Part shown: positions 17,682-26,538 of the stretch, piece after piece
How the letters are laid out: each line of letters opens with the position of its first letter
Position numbering within the stretch: position 1 is the stretch's first letter
Assembly: GCF_042956465.1 (NCBI RefSeq)
Contig: NZ_JBIBGL010000012.1
Span: 248,001-312,000 of the forward strand
From: Embleya sp042956465
GTDB lineage: Bacteria; Actinomycetota; Actinomycetes; Streptomycetales; Streptomycetaceae
Direction: 5' to 3'
Length of the DNA: 64,000 nucleotides
The notes under the pieces: model-generated
The model's database searches: none
Seen by the model: only the letters and a program-made list of their open reading frames with translations
Told to the model about the DNA's origin: nothing
Made by a program: the position numbers and the translations under genes

Positions 17682-18368
17682 TCAGCCCCGGCGGGCCGCG
17701 CACAGCAGGCCGTCGCCGACCGGGAGCAGGGCCGGCACGAGCGACTCGTGCTCGCGGATCACCCGCAGCACGTCGCGCACGGCCGCGGTCTCCGCGTCGC
17801 GGTGCGCCGGATCGGCCACCCGGTCGTGCAGGAACGCGTTGTCGAAGCACACCACGCCGCCGGGCCGCAGCAGGCGCAGCGCCTCGGCCAGGTAGTCCAG
17901 GTACTCCAGTTTGTCGCCGTCGCAGAACACCAGGTCGTAGCCACCGTCGGCGAGCCGGGGCAGCACCTCCAGGGCGCGACCCGGGATGAAGCGGGCGCGA
18001 CCGCTGGGGAAGCCCGCCTCGGTGAAGGTCTCCTTCGCGAGCCGCTGGTTCTCCGGGTCGGCGTCGACCGTGGTGAGCACGCCGTCGGAGCGCATGCCGC
18101 GCAGCAGGTAGAGGCCGGAGACCCCGGTCCCGGTTCCGATCTCGGCGACCGCCTTGGCCTCCACCGCGGCCGCGAGGAAGCGCAGCGCGGCGCCGCCGCC
18201 CGGACCTATCGGGACCACGCCGACTTCCCGGGCGCGGGCGCGGGCGCCCGCGAGGACGGCGTCCTCGCCGACGTACTCTTCCGCGAACGCCCAGCTCGCC
18301 TGGCGATTGCCGGAAATGGCTTCCTCCTCTGTCCCGGCCGCCCGTACGCGTCTCGACGGGTCGGCCAC
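17682..18368 (-). CDS. SAM-dependent O-methyltransferase (class I, Rv1220c-like)
   Basis: The SAM-binding motif I is VAEIGTGTGVSGLYLL, with TTVDADPENQRLAKETF and GYDLVFCDGDKLEYLDYLAEALRLLRPGG further on. These match the small O-methyltransferase family that sits divergent to sigE in actinobacteria. The substrate is unknown. The longest frame starts at GTG 18368 (228 residues) with no ribosome site. The conserved homology begins near 18317 (SGNRQASWAFAEEY), where a strong GAGGAGG is followed by an in-frame ATT; that non-standard start would give about 211 residues. Confidence 0.88.
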   Translation of the reverse strand: MADPSRRVRAAGTEEEAISGNRQASWAFAEEYVGEDAVLAGARARAREVGVVPIGPGGGAALRFLAAAVEAKAVAEIGTGTGVSGLYLLRGMRSDGVLTTVDADPENQRLAKETFTEAGFPSGRARFIPGRALEVLPRLADGGYDLVFCDGDKLEYLDYLAEALRLLRPGGVVCFDNAFLHDRVADPAHRDAETAAVRDVLRVIREHESLVPALLPVGDGLLCAARRG

Positions 18369-18475
18369 CTGAGCGCAAGCGTATTACCGAGGGGTCATCC
18401 GCCCGGCCGGGGAGCGCCGCACGAGTGCGCCCGAGCGCCGTCGGCGACCGCCGTCCGGCGACCGGGCCGCAATCG

Positions 18476-18502
18476 GGGAACCCCGTCCGGGCGCGGTTCG
18501 TT
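18476..18502 (+). promoter_or_regulatory. Candidate ECF-type promoter for sigE
   Basis: GGGAAC (18476-18481), a 17-bp spacer, then CGTT (18499-18502). This fits the GGAA(C/T)-N16-18-CGTT pattern of SigE-like ECF sigma factors and would let sigE drive its own transcription. The predicted start lies about 100-140 bp before the coding region. Based on pattern only. Confidence 0.45.
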
Positions 18503-18645
18503 GGCCCCCTCGGAAGACAGGTGAACACGAGGCTCGTGGTCTCGCGGCACCGCAGGTGGGTCGGATCCGGGCTCGGCGCCCTTATCCGGGCTTAACAGGC
18601 AGGGCGCTTATGGTGGTTGCGCTACTCGGAAGAGGAGGTGTGGCA

Positions 18646-19311
18646 GTGGTCGACCACCGCGGGGAACAATCCTGTACCCGCGACGCGTCGCCGATGCCGG
18701 ATCACGTGGCCGAAGCCGCAAACGCAATCAGCAGCCCAGCCCAGGCCGAATGGGTCCCGCCGTCGTGGGAGGACATCGTCCGCACCCACTCCGCTCGGGT
18801 CTATCGGCTCGCCTACCGCCTCAGCGGCAACCCGCACGATGCGGACGACATCACCCAAGAGGTGTTCGTCCGAGTGTTCCGATCGTTGTCGAGCTACACG
18901 CCCGGCACGTTCGAGGGTTGGCTGCACCGCATCACCACGAACCTTTTCCTCGACATGGTTCGGCGCCGTCAGCGCATCCGCTTCGAGGGTCTGGGCGACG
19001 ACGCGGGCGAACGCCTCGCCGGTCGTGAGCTCTCACCCGCGCAGGCATACGACGACGCCCACCTGGACGCGGACGTCCAGCAGGCGCTGGATGCCCTCGC
19101 CCCGGAGTTCCGCGCCGCGGTCGTGCTGTGTGACATCGAGGGCCTGTCGTACGAGGAGATCGCCACCACGCTCGGAGTGAAACTCGGGACCGTGCGCAGC
19201 CGCATTCACCGCGGCCGGTCCCAGCTCCGTGCGGCGCTGCGGCATCGTGCTCCCCGGAACAAGGCAGGCCAGGAGACGGCTGCGGAGGTCCGGACCACGG
19301 TGCGGAGATGA
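18646..19311 (+). CDS. sigE: ECF RNA polymerase sigma factor, SigE-like
   Basis: A protein of 221 residues. Region 2 is DIVRTHSARVYRLAYRLSGN...DITQEVFVRVFRSL...GTFEGWLHRITTNLFLDMVRRR. Region 4 is EFRAAVVLCDIEGLSYEEIATTLGVKLGTVRSRIHRGR. Both are very close to mycobacterial SigE, the envelope-stress sigma factor. GAGGAGG at 18632-18638 best fits the GTG at 18646; ATG 18610 and GTG 18640 are in-frame alternatives. The anti-sigma, HtrA and TatB genes follow in the order seen in M. tuberculosis, which supports an envelope-stress role. Confidence 0.93.
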   Translation: MVDHRGEQSCTRDASPMPDHVAEAANAISSPAQAEWVPPSWEDIVRTHSARVYRLAYRLSGNPHDADDITQEVFVRVFRSLSSYTPGTFEGWLHRITTNLFLDMVRRRQRIRFEGLGDDAGERLAGRELSPAQAYDDAHLDADVQQALDALAPEFRAAVVLCDIEGLSYEEIATTLGVKLGTVRSRIHRGRSQLRAALRHRAPRNKAGQETAAEVRTTVRR

Positions 19312-19415
19312 GGGACCGTGACCAGTGAGCCCGGCGACCGCTTGGGCAGGGGGGTAGTGAGTGCCACACGGGTGGGGCGCGCCGCGACCCGACGTGGGGC
19401 ATGCGAGGTGGGGAC

Positions 19416-20036
19416 ATGAGCCACCTCGACGACAAACTCGCCGCCTATGTGGACGGTGAGCTGGGCCATGAGGCCCGGGAGAAGGTGCTGGCGCACCTCG
19501 CCGAATGCGCGGACTGTCGCGTGGAGGCCGAGGAGCAGCGCCAGGTGAAACAACTGCTCGGCAAGGTGCGGCAGCCCGGTCCGTCGGACGACCTGATGGC
19601 ACGGCTGTTGGCTCTCGGCGAACCCGCCCAGGAGCCGCCTCCGCCGCCCGCGTCGGGGGACCGTTTCACCTTCCCGACCGCCGGGCGATCGGCGGCCTCG
19701 GCACGCGGGCGCTCGCGCTCGACCGGTCCGCGGGCCGGTCGGCCCGGCAACATGCCCGAGCGGGTGCGCCCGCCGGTGAGCCGACGTCGGCTGACGTTCG
19801 CCGCCGCGGGCGCGTTCTCGATGATGGCCGTCGCGCTGAGCAGCGCGTTCGTGCCGGGCGGGACCAGCGGCGGCACCGAGGGACGCCCCGCGGCGCCGGC
19901 CGTGGAGCGCTATCTCGTGGAGCAGGCCGCCACCACGACCGCACTGCCGGCGGGCTCGGCGCCCCGACGCCCCGCGCAGGTGCTGGCCGGGACACCGCTG
20001 ACGGTGGCGGTCCAGCCGGAGGGTGTCCGGCACTAG
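19416..20036 (+). CDS. rseA: Zinc-finger anti-sigma factor (RseA-like)
   Basis: A protein of 206 residues. The N-terminal ZAS-type motif HLAECADC (H-x3-C-x2-C, about 31-38) would coordinate zinc and bind SigE. A hydrophobic stretch (LTFAAAGAFSMMAVALSSAFV, about 130-150) is a single membrane helix, and the remainder is probably outside. GGGG before the ATG at 19416 supports this start over the ATG 15 bp upstream. It is expected to hold SigE inactive until envelope stress. Confidence 0.88.
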   Translation: MSHLDDKLAAYVDGELGHEAREKVLAHLAECADCRVEAEEQRQVKQLLGKVRQPGPSDDLMARLLALGEPAQEPPPPPASGDRFTFPTAGRSAASARGRSRSTGPRAGRPGNMPERVRPPVSRRRLTFAAAGAFSMMAVALSSAFVPGGTSGGTEGRPAAPAVERYLVEQAATTTALPAGSAPRRPAQVLAGTPLTVAVQPEGVRH

Positions 20037-20039
20037 GCC

Positions 20040-20071
20040 GTGTTCGGTACCGGGCGTGTTCGGTACCGGGC
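20040..20071. repeat. 16-bp tandem duplication after rseA
   Basis: GTGTTCGGTACCGGGC is present twice head to tail (20040-20055, 20056-20071), four bases past the rseA stop. The stop and start of this stretch (TAGGCCGTGTTCGGT) resemble the left end of the MITE at 11136 (TAGGCCGTGTCCGGT), but no inverted partner is found. The remaining ~250 bp up to htrA shows nothing else clear. Confidence 0.5.
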
Positions 20072-20324
20072 CGGCTCCGGCTTCGCCGGTCTGCTCGCTC
20101 CGCCCGGTGTCGGCCGTCGCGGGAATCGGCGGAAACGGTTCGTCGCGGGTCGGCCCGGGTGTGCGGGCCGACCGTGTGGGGCACTTTCGGCCGACCGCGC
20201 GTGCGGCGTGGTGGGGCGGGTATCCACTGCCGCCGGGACGGCACCGATCGGCACGCGCAAGACTGTGGCCGTGTCGGGGAAGCAGCAGGTGCTCGGCACA
20301 CCGGGAGCGGTAGGAAGGCACACG

Positions 20325-22205
20325 ATGAGCGACGCATACGGCCGCGGGGGAGCGGAGCCGCCGCGAGGCGACGACGCGCCGGCCGGGCCGGGACCCGATC
20401 ACGACGCGGAGCCGGCGGCCTTCCCGCCCGGAGCACCGCCCTCGGCGGCGGGTGCCCGGCGGGAGGACGAGCCCGAGCCGGGTCGATCCGCCGAATCGGC
20501 CGAGCCGGCACCGGCTGCCGATGCCGGGCCGGAGACACCGGTCGGAGCATCGACCGAGACCCCGCCGGAACACCCGGCCGAGCCCGGACCCGACGCCGAG
20601 CCCGACGCGTTCCCGGCCCGGCCGTCGTCGGCCGAGCCCGACCGTTCGGTGCAGGACGCGACGGCCGAGGAGGCCGGCGCCCGGGACGGCGCGACCCGGT
20701 TCGGGCACGCCGCCGAGCCCGTGCCGCCCGAGCACGCCGCCGATCCGGCCACCGAGCCGGCCGCATTCGGGCCCCCGGTTCCGGATGTGCGCGAAGCGGT
20801 CACCGCCGAGGTGCCGGTGGTGCACGGGACCGCCGAGCTGCCGAGCGCGGACGATCCGGCGTACGACCCCTTCGCGCCACCTCCGCAGCCGCCCCCGCCC
20901 GCCGCGCCGACCCGGCCGCAGCCGTGGCCCGGACAGGCCGGCCCCTACGGCACCCACCCCGGCGCGGGGCAGCCCGGCTACGGGCCGTACGGGCCGTACC
21001 CCTCGTATGCCCCGCAGGCGGCCTACACGCCCTATCAGGCCGTGCCGTACGGCTATCCGGTACCGGGGGACATGACCGGCGCCGGCGGGCCGACGGAGGA
21101 CCTCGGCAGGCGCTACGGGCGCCGGTTGGTGGTCTGGGCCGCGGCCATCGCGTTGGTCGCCGGACTGATCGGCGGCGGCATCGGAGCCTGGGTCGCCGAT
21201 CGGCAGGACACCAAGGTCCGGCTCGGCGACCCGCCGCCCAGCGGTCCGGCTCGGGGCAAGGACACCATCGCCGGGCTCGCGGGCAGCACGCTGCCCGGCG
21301 TCGTGTACATCCACACCAAGACCGGCCGCGGCGAGGCCACCGGCACCGGCTTCGTCCTGGACACGGCCGGCGACATCCTGACCAACAACCACGTGGTCGA
21401 GGCGGCCTCCTCCGGCGGCACGATCACGGTCACCTTCAACGACGGCCAGCAGACCTCGGCGACCCTGGTCGGCCGGGACACCGGTTACGACCTCGCGGTC
21501 ATCCGGGTCGCGGGCGTGCAGGGGCTGCACCCGCTGCCGCTGGGCAACTCCGACAGTGTCCAGGTCGGCGATCCGGTGATCGCCATCGGCGCGCCGTTCA
21601 ACCTGGAGGGCACCGTCACCTCCGGCATCATCAGCGCCAAGGACCGCGCCGTGAGCGCGGGCAGCTCGGGCAGCGACGTGTCCTACATCAGCGCGTTGCA
21701 GACCGACGCGCCGATCAACCCGGGCAACTCCGGTGGTCCGCTGATCGATGCGGCGGGCTCGGTGATCGGGATCAACTCGGCGATCCGCTCGGCCGGCGGC
21801 GGGCAGGGCAATCCGTTCGGAGCGCAGCAGGAGGCGGGCAGTATCGGTCTCGGCTTCGCCATCCCGATCAACCAGGCGCGCCGCGTCGCGCAGCAGTTGA
21901 TCGACACCGGCAAGGCGTCGCACCCGGTGATCGGCGTTTCGTTGGACGTGGCCTACCAGGGCGACGGCGCGCGGATCTCGCCGACCGACGTCAAGGGGAC
22001 GCCGCCGGTCCGGGCCGGGGGGCCGGCCGATCGGGCCGGCCTCAAGCCGGGCGATGTGATCAAGGCGATCGACGGCCGCAAGGTGCACGACGCCAACGAG
22101 TTGATCGTGGCGATCCGGGCCAAGGCCCCCGGCGCGGTGGTCAAGCTGACCATCGAACGGGACGGGACCGAGCGCACGGTCGACATGACCCTCGAAGCCG
22201 GATGA
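20325..22205 (+). CDS. htrA: HtrA/DegP-type serine protease with PDZ domain
   Basis: A protein of 626 residues. A ~260-residue Pro/Ala/Glu-rich N-terminus, ending in a PYG/PYA-rich stretch, is probably cytoplasmic. One membrane helix (about 266-288) follows, then a trypsin-like domain outside: His near 355 (NNHVVEAA), Asp near 388 (YDLAVIRV), Ser near 468 (NPGNSGGPL). A PDZ domain occupies about 535-626 (GPADRAGLKPGDVIKAIDGRKV). It is an envelope quality-control protease. It follows sigE-rseA as in mycobacteria and is likely part of that stress response. Confidence 0.93.
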   Translation: MSDAYGRGGAEPPRGDDAPAGPGPDHDAEPAAFPPGAPPSAAGARREDEPEPGRSAESAEPAPAADAGPETPVGASTETPPEHPAEPGPDAEPDAFPARPSSAEPDRSVQDATAEEAGARDGATRFGHAAEPVPPEHAADPATEPAAFGPPVPDVREAVTAEVPVVHGTAELPSADDPAYDPFAPPPQPPPPAAPTRPQPWPGQAGPYGTHPGAGQPGYGPYGPYPSYAPQAAYTPYQAVPYGYPVPGDMTGAGGPTEDLGRRYGRRLVVWAAAIALVAGLIGGGIGAWVADRQDTKVRLGDPPPSGPARGKDTIAGLAGSTLPGVVYIHTKTGRGEATGTGFVLDTAGDILTNNHVVEAASSGGTITVTFNDGQQTSATLVGRDTGYDLAVIRVAGVQGLHPLPLGNSDSVQVGDPVIAIGAPFNLEGTVTSGIISAKDRAVSAGSSGSDVSYISALQTDAPINPGNSGGPLIDAAGSVIGINSAIRSAGGGQGNPFGAQQEAGSIGLGFAIPINQARRVAQQLIDTGKASHPVIGVSLDVAYQGDGARISPTDVKGTPPVRAGGPADRAGLKPGDVIKAIDGRKVHDANELIVAIRAKAPGAVVKLTIERDGTERTVDMTLEAG

Positions 22206-22206
22206 C

Positions 22207-22231
22207 CCGGACATGACGTACACATGTCCGG
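22207..22231 (+). terminator. Terminator-like hairpin after htrA
   Basis: CCGGACATG (22207-22215) pairs with CATGTCCGG (22223-22231), a 9-bp stem with a 7-nt loop starting 1 bp past the htrA stop. Confidence 0.6.
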
Positions 22232-22319
22232 ACGGTCACATCTTCCGACGATAGGCACCAAACGGAACGTTCGATGCCGGCCGCGGCCTTCCGCTCCGGG
22301 TGTCGACGACTACTCTGAG

Positions 22320-22345
22320 GGGGTTCGGTCGCCCGATCGAACCCC
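22320..22345 (+). promoter_or_regulatory. Hairpin in the tatB leader
   Basis: GGGGTTCG (22320-22327) pairs with CGAACCCC (22338-22345), extended inward by three more pairs to a 4-nt loop. It lies about 25 bp before the tatB start. A TACTCT -10-like box (22310-22315) just upstream would put this hairpin at the 5' end of the mRNA. Its role (stability or attenuation) is unknown. Confidence 0.4.
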
Positions 22346-22370
22346 TTCGGCGCAATCTCGTGGAGTCCAG

Positions 22371-22808
22371 GTGTTCGACGTCGGTGCACCCGAGATGGTC
22401 GCGCTCGTCATCCTCGCGATCGTGATCTTCGGCCCGGAGAAGCTGCCGAAGATGATCGGCGACGTGGCCCGCACCATTCGCAAGTTTCGCGAGTTCTCCT
22501 CCGGGGCCCGTGCGGATCTGAAGAAGGAACTGGGCCCGGAGTTCCAGGACATGCACCTGGAGGACCTCAACCCCAAGACGTTCGTGCGCAAGAACCTGAT
22601 GGGTGACGGCGACGACGACCTGGGCATCCGGGAACTGCGCGACTCGCTCGGCAAGGACTTCGAGGAGATCAAGGGGCTGGCCAGTGGCAGCCCCTACGAC
22701 CCGGACGTGCCGGACACTTCGTACAGCCCGCCGTCCTTGCAGAAGAAGACCACCGCTCCCCGGGTCGAGCCCGGCGAACGCCCGCCGTACGACGCCGACG
22801 CGACCTGA
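22371..22808 (+). CDS. tatB: Sec-independent translocase subunit TatB
   Basis: A protein of 145 residues. The N-terminal membrane helix (VALVILAIVIFGPEKLPK, about 8-25, with the conserved Gly-Pro hinge) is followed by an amphipathic helix (DVARTIRKFREFSSGARADLKKELG). The charged C-terminal tail makes it TatB rather than TatA. It forms the substrate-receptor complex with TatC for folded twin-arginine proteins, such as the PhoX-like protein in this window. The GTG at 22371 has GGAG 5 bp upstream. Confidence 0.92.
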   Translation: MFDVGAPEMVALVILAIVIFGPEKLPKMIGDVARTIRKFREFSSGARADLKKELGPEFQDMHLEDLNPKTFVRKNLMGDGDDDLGIRELRDSLGKDFEEIKGLASGSPYDPDVPDTSYSPPSLQKKTTAPRVEPGERPPYDADAT

Positions 22809-23094
22809 CGTCGGCGCTTCCCGCGTCCGGGGTCCTTTCCGACGCGGGTTCGAGGACCGCTCCGGGCCGCCGCCGATTCCCACCCGCCGCCCGCCGCGCA
22901 CGGTGCGGGGCCGCGTGCGCATTCGGGCACTATGGAGCCGGAGTACACGGGCGGTGTGTGTTCGGTGACTCGGCGGATACATGTATCGGACGGTCGGTCC
23001 ACCGGGAGTCGCCGGGGGAGGTGGGCTCCGGACATGGCGTGACCGAGGCAGCCGGCGGCGCCGCCGCGCCGCGCGAGAGGACCTGAGGCGGAGT

Positions 23095-23739
23095 ATGGAC
23101 ACAATCAGCCACGCGGGCGAGGCGTTGCCCGCCGACGAGGCGGGCAAGCCCGACCTGTTGGCGGAATACCTGGGCGCGGACTTCCCCTGGTACGGCCTGG
23201 ACGAGGGCTGGAACGGGCGGCGTTGGTTGGCGTCGGTGTGCAGGGGCCGGCGCACGATCGAGTACGGCACCCTCGGCCACGGCGACCTGCCCAGCCGGCG
23301 CCCCGGTGATCCCACGCCACGCCGGTTCGTGTCCGTGGTGACCGTTCCGCGGCGGCCCAAGCGGCCGGCCGGGGACGGTACCGGACAGATGGAGGCCACC
23401 TCCCGGGCGAGCGCGGCGTCACTCGCAGGGGTGGCCTTGCTCGCGGACAGTTGGCCGTGGCAGCTGGACCGGGCGACCCGGGCGGAGTGGCTGGATCAGC
23501 AGACCAACATCGCGTGGGATCTGTCCGACAACCTGACCGGCCCCGGATGGACGGACCTGGCCATCCCGGTGGACGGGGTGCCCGCGCGGTTCCGCTATCG
23601 GGAGTCGGCCTACGGCTGGGTGCTCGCGGGCGAGAGCGCGGGCGTGTACCTGGGGGTGTACGGCCGCGGCGCGAGTGCGTACGGCCTGGGCCTGTCCCGC
23701 GCGGTGGACCTGCGCACGTACGCGACGCCGGATTCGTGA
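23095..23739 (+). CDS. Conserved actinobacterial protein of unknown function
   Basis: A protein of 214 residues, with no signal peptide or membrane helix. It has several Trp-rich short motifs (DFPWYGLDEGWNGRRWL, DSWPWQLDRATRAEWL, GPGWTDLAIPVDGVPARFRYRESAYGWVL) that read like a compact alpha/beta domain. I do not recognise the family. The ATG at 23095 follows a weak GGCGGAG. It sits between tatB and the convergent mrp gene. The 286-bp gap upstream shows nothing firm. Confidence 0.75.
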   Translation: MDTISHAGEALPADEAGKPDLLAEYLGADFPWYGLDEGWNGRRWLASVCRGRRTIEYGTLGHGDLPSRRPGDPTPRRFVSVVTVPRRPKRPAGDGTGQMEATSRASAASLAGVALLADSWPWQLDRATRAEWLDQQTNIAWDLSDNLTGPGWTDLAIPVDGVPARFRYRESAYGWVLAGESAGVYLGVYGRGASAYGLGLSRAVDLRTYATPDS

Positions 23740-23759
23740 CTGTGCGGCGATGACCCCGG

Positions 23760-23797
23760 GGGCACGGGCGCGACCGGTGGAGCGGGCGCGCGTGCCC
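23760..23797. terminator. Weak hairpin between two convergent genes
   Basis: GGGCACG (23760-23766) pairs with CGTGCCC (23791-23797) around a large GC-rich loop, between the unknown gene ending at 23739 and mrp. Weaker than the other hairpins listed here. Confidence 0.35.
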
Positions 23798-23891
23798 TCG
23801 GGATCATCGCGGTGGAGCCGGCATGGCCGGGCGCGCTCCGCGCACCGGCGCGGTGCCCGTGTCCGGGCGGCCCGAACCGACCCGAACCGAC

Positions 23892-25040
23892 CTAGAAGTT
23901 GCGCAGCGGGGTCAGGCCGAGTTGGAGGCCGGAGAGCCCGCGCTCGCGTCCGCCGAGCCTGGCGGCGATCGCGCTCAGCGCGATGGCCGCGAGCGATTCC
24001 GGGGCGTCCAGTACGACCGGCTTGCCGGTGTCGCCGCCCTCGCGCAGCCGGGTGTCGATCGGGATCGAACCGAGCAGCGGGACCTTGGTGCCGGTGGCCG
24101 CGGACAGGCCGTCGGCGACCCGCTGACCGCCACCGGAGCCGAACACGTCGACCATCTCGCCACAGTGCGGGCAGGGCAGCCCGGCCATGTTCTCGATCAC
24201 GCCGGCGATGGTCTGGCGCGTTTCCACGGCGATGGTGCCCGCCCGCTCGGCGACCTCGGCGGCGGCCTGCTGCGGCGTGGTCACCACCAGGATCTCCGCG
24301 TTGGGGACCAACTGCGCGACCGAGATGGCGATGTCGCCGGTGCCCGGCGGGAGGTCGAGCAGCAGCACGTCCAGGTCGCCCCAGTAGACGTCGGCGAGGA
24401 ACTGCTGGAGTGCGCGGTGCAACATGGGGCCGCGCCACACCACCGGGGCGTTGCCCGGGGTGAACATGCCGATCGAGATCACCTTCACGCCCTGTGCCGA
24501 CGGCGGCATGATCATGTTCTCGACCTGGGTGGGCTTGCCCTCCACGCCGAGCATGCGCGGCACCGAGTGGCCGTAGATGTCCGCGTCCACGATGCCGACC
24601 TTGAGGCCTTGGGCGACCATCGAGGCGGCCAGGTTCACGGTCACCGACGACTTGCCGACGCCGCCCTTGCCGGATGCCACGGCGTACACGCGGGTGAGCG
24701 AGCCGGGCCGGGCGAACGGCACCTCGCGCTCGGCCTGGCCGCCGCGCAGGTTGCTCGCGAGTTCCTTGCGTTGTGCGTCGCTCATCACGTCGAGCTCGAC
24801 CCGGACCGCGGTCACGCCGGGCAGGGCGCCGACCGCCGTCTCGACCCGGCTGATGATCGTCTCGCGCATCGGGCAGCCGCTGACGGTCAGGAACACCCCG
24901 ACCTCGACCCGCCCGTCGGCGTGGATCTCGACGGATTTGACCATGCCCAATTCGGTGATGGGCCGGTGGATCTCGGGGTCCTGGACGGTCGCCAGCGCAT
25001 CCTGGACGTCGTCCGCCGAGGGCAGGGTTGCAGAAGCCAT
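23892..25040 (-). CDS. mrp: Mrp/NBP35-family Fe-S carrier P-loop ATPase
   Basis: A protein of 382 residues. The N-terminal MIP18/DUF59 domain (about 8-90, with SGCPMRETI) is followed by the Mrp ATPase: deviant P-loop GKGGVGKSS near 122-130, VDADIYGHSVPRMLG, and DLPPGTGD. The CPHC pair (AGLPCPHCGE) binds a bridging [4Fe-4S] cluster in the dimer. Known homologues assemble and transfer Fe-S clusters. Position after the sigE-tatB block matches Rv1229c. Confidence 0.94.
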   Translation of the reverse strand: MASATLPSADDVQDALATVQDPEIHRPITELGMVKSVEIHADGRVEVGVFLTVSGCPMRETIISRVETAVGALPGVTAVRVELDVMSDAQRKELASNLRGGQAEREVPFARPGSLTRVYAVASGKGGVGKSSVTVNLAASMVAQGLKVGIVDADIYGHSVPRMLGVEGKPTQVENMIMPPSAQGVKVISIGMFTPGNAPVVWRGPMLHRALQQFLADVYWGDLDVLLLDLPPGTGDIAISVAQLVPNAEILVVTTPQQAAAEVAERAGTIAVETRQTIAGVIENMAGLPCPHCGEMVDVFGSGGGQRVADGLSAATGTKVPLLGSIPIDTRLREGGDTGKPVVLDAPESLAAIALSAIAARLGGRERGLSGLQLGLTPLRNF

Positions 25041-25114
25041 ACCGTGAGCTTACGACGCCCTCGGGAAAAGACTTCGAGAGCATCGACCTCCGAGCCGGAT
25101 GGGGTGGTGGCCGC

Positions 25115-25999
25115 GTGACGACGGTGGCCGAGGAGACGCGAGTGGCCCGGTTCCGCCGGGAGCTGGGCCTGGCGTCGCTGATCGACGTGCACACGCACTT
25201 CATGCCCAAGCAGGTGCTGGACAAGGTGTGGGCCTACTTCGACGCGGCCGGTCCGCTGATCGGCCGCCCCTGGCCGATCACCTATCGGCTCGACGAGGAC
25301 GAACGGGTCGCCAGGCTGCGCGCATTCGGCGTGTCGGCGTTCACCTCGATGCTGTATCCGCACAAACCCGGGATGGCCGCGTGGCTGAACGCGTGGGCGC
25401 GCGAGTTCGCCGCGCGCACCCCGGACTGCCTGCACACGGCGACCTTCTTCGCCGAACCGGGCGCGGGGAAGTACGTGCGCGAGGCGATCGAGTCGGGGGC
25501 GGTCGTGTTCAAGGCGCACGTCCAGGTCGGTGGGTACGACCCGACCGATCCGCTCCTGGCGGACGTGTGGGGCACGCTCGCGGACGCGGGGGTGCCGGTG
25601 GTCGCGCACTGCGGGTCGGGGCCGGTGCCGGGCGCGCACACCGGGCCCGGGCCCGTCTCGCGGGTGCTGGCCCGACACCCGCGGCTGCGCCTGATCGTCG
25701 CGCACATGGGGATGCCGGAGTACGGCGAGTTCCTGGATCTCGCGGACCGCCACGAGGGCGTGCACCTGGACACCACGATGGCCTTCACCGACTTCGTCGA
25801 GGAGTTCACCCCGTTCCCGCCCGCCGATCGGGTTCGACTGCGGGACGCGGCGGACCGGATCCTGTGGGGCAGCGACTTCCCGAACATCCCCTACGGCTAC
25901 GCGCACGCGCTCGACGCGCTGACCCGGCTCGACCTGGGCGACGACTGGCTGCGGGCGGTCTGCCACGACAACGCGGCGCGCCTGTTCGACCGGCCGTGA
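25115..25999 (+). CDS. Amidohydrolase-2 family metal-dependent hydrolase
   Basis: A protein of 294 residues. The TIM-barrel signature starts with IDVHTHFMP (His-x-His), followed by FKAHVQVGGYDP, VVAHCGSGPVPG, IVAHMGMPEYGEFLDLA and ILWGSDFPNIPYG (final Asp ligand). These fit amidohydrolase-related enzymes such as acyclic decarboxylases and lactonases; the substrate is unknown. The GTG at 25115 starts the conserved region, and an in-frame start at 25028 would overlap the divergent mrp start. Confidence 0.86.
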   Translation: MTTVAEETRVARFRRELGLASLIDVHTHFMPKQVLDKVWAYFDAAGPLIGRPWPITYRLDEDERVARLRAFGVSAFTSMLYPHKPGMAAWLNAWAREFAARTPDCLHTATFFAEPGAGKYVREAIESGAVVFKAHVQVGGYDPTDPLLADVWGTLADAGVPVVAHCGSGPVPGAHTGPGPVSRVLARHPRLRLIVAHMGMPEYGEFLDLADRHEGVHLDTTMAFTDFVEEFTPFPPADRVRLRDAADRILWGSDFPNIPYGYAHALDALTRLDLGDDWLRAVCHDNAARLFDRP

Positions 26000-26042
26000 A
26001 ACCGGTGTCACGGCGTCGGTGCGGGCGGTTAGCGTGCCGCGC

Positions 26043-26519
26043 ATGGCGACCGTCGCGTATGTCCGAGGAGATGCCACCACGCCGCTGGGCAAGGGCGTCA
26101 AGGTGATCGCGCACGTCTGCAATGACCAGGGCGGGTGGGGCAAGGGCTTCGTGCTCGCGCTGTCCGGGCGATGGCCCGAGCCGGAGCGGGACTACCGGCG
26201 ATGGCATCGCGAGCGGGCGCACAACGATTTCGGTCTCGGCGCGGTGCGCCTGGTCCGGGTGGACACCTACCTGTGGGTGGCCAACATGATCGGCCAACAC
26301 GGCATGCGCACCGGCAGCAAGGGGCCGCCGGTGCGCTACGACGCGATCGATCGGGCGCTGACCGAACTCGGCCGCCGGGCGCTCGAACTCGGGGCATCGG
26401 TCCACATGCCGCGAATTGGCTGTGGTCTGGCGGGGGGCAACTGGGGCAGGGTGGAGCCGCTCGTCCTCGAACGGTTGAGCGCGTGCGGTGTGCGGGTCAC
26501 CGTCTACGACCACGATTGA
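26043..26519 (+). CDS. Macro-domain protein (ADP-ribose-binding, TARG1-like)
   Basis: A protein of 158 residues, a stand-alone macro domain: GDATTP, IAHVCNDQGGWGKGFVLALS, FGLGAVRLVRV, VANMIGQHG, MPRIGCGLAGGNWGRVEPLV. The pattern resembles small ADP-ribose/ADP-ribosyl-glutamate hydrolases of the OARD1/TARG1 group. It probably removes ADP-ribose from proteins, nucleic acids or O-acetyl-ADP-ribose. It ends 20 bp before the transporter gene. Confidence 0.85.
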   Translation: MATVAYVRGDATTPLGKGVKVIAHVCNDQGGWGKGFVLALSGRWPEPERDYRRWHRERAHNDFGLGAVRLVRVDTYLWVANMIGQHGMRTGSKGPPVRYDAIDRALTELGRRALELGASVHMPRIGCGLAGGNWGRVEPLVLERLSACGVRVTVYDHD

Positions 26520-26538
26520 GCACGAGGCGAGGCGCCGG

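Noticed and set aside
20034..20325. A second MITE after rseA
   Set aside because: The left-end similarity is short and no inverted right end exists before htrA; only the 16-bp tandem duplication is real.
19206..22223. A ~1000-codon minus-strand frame over rseA and htrA
   Set aside because: Entirely antisense to two well-supported genes; no start signals or recognisable domain.
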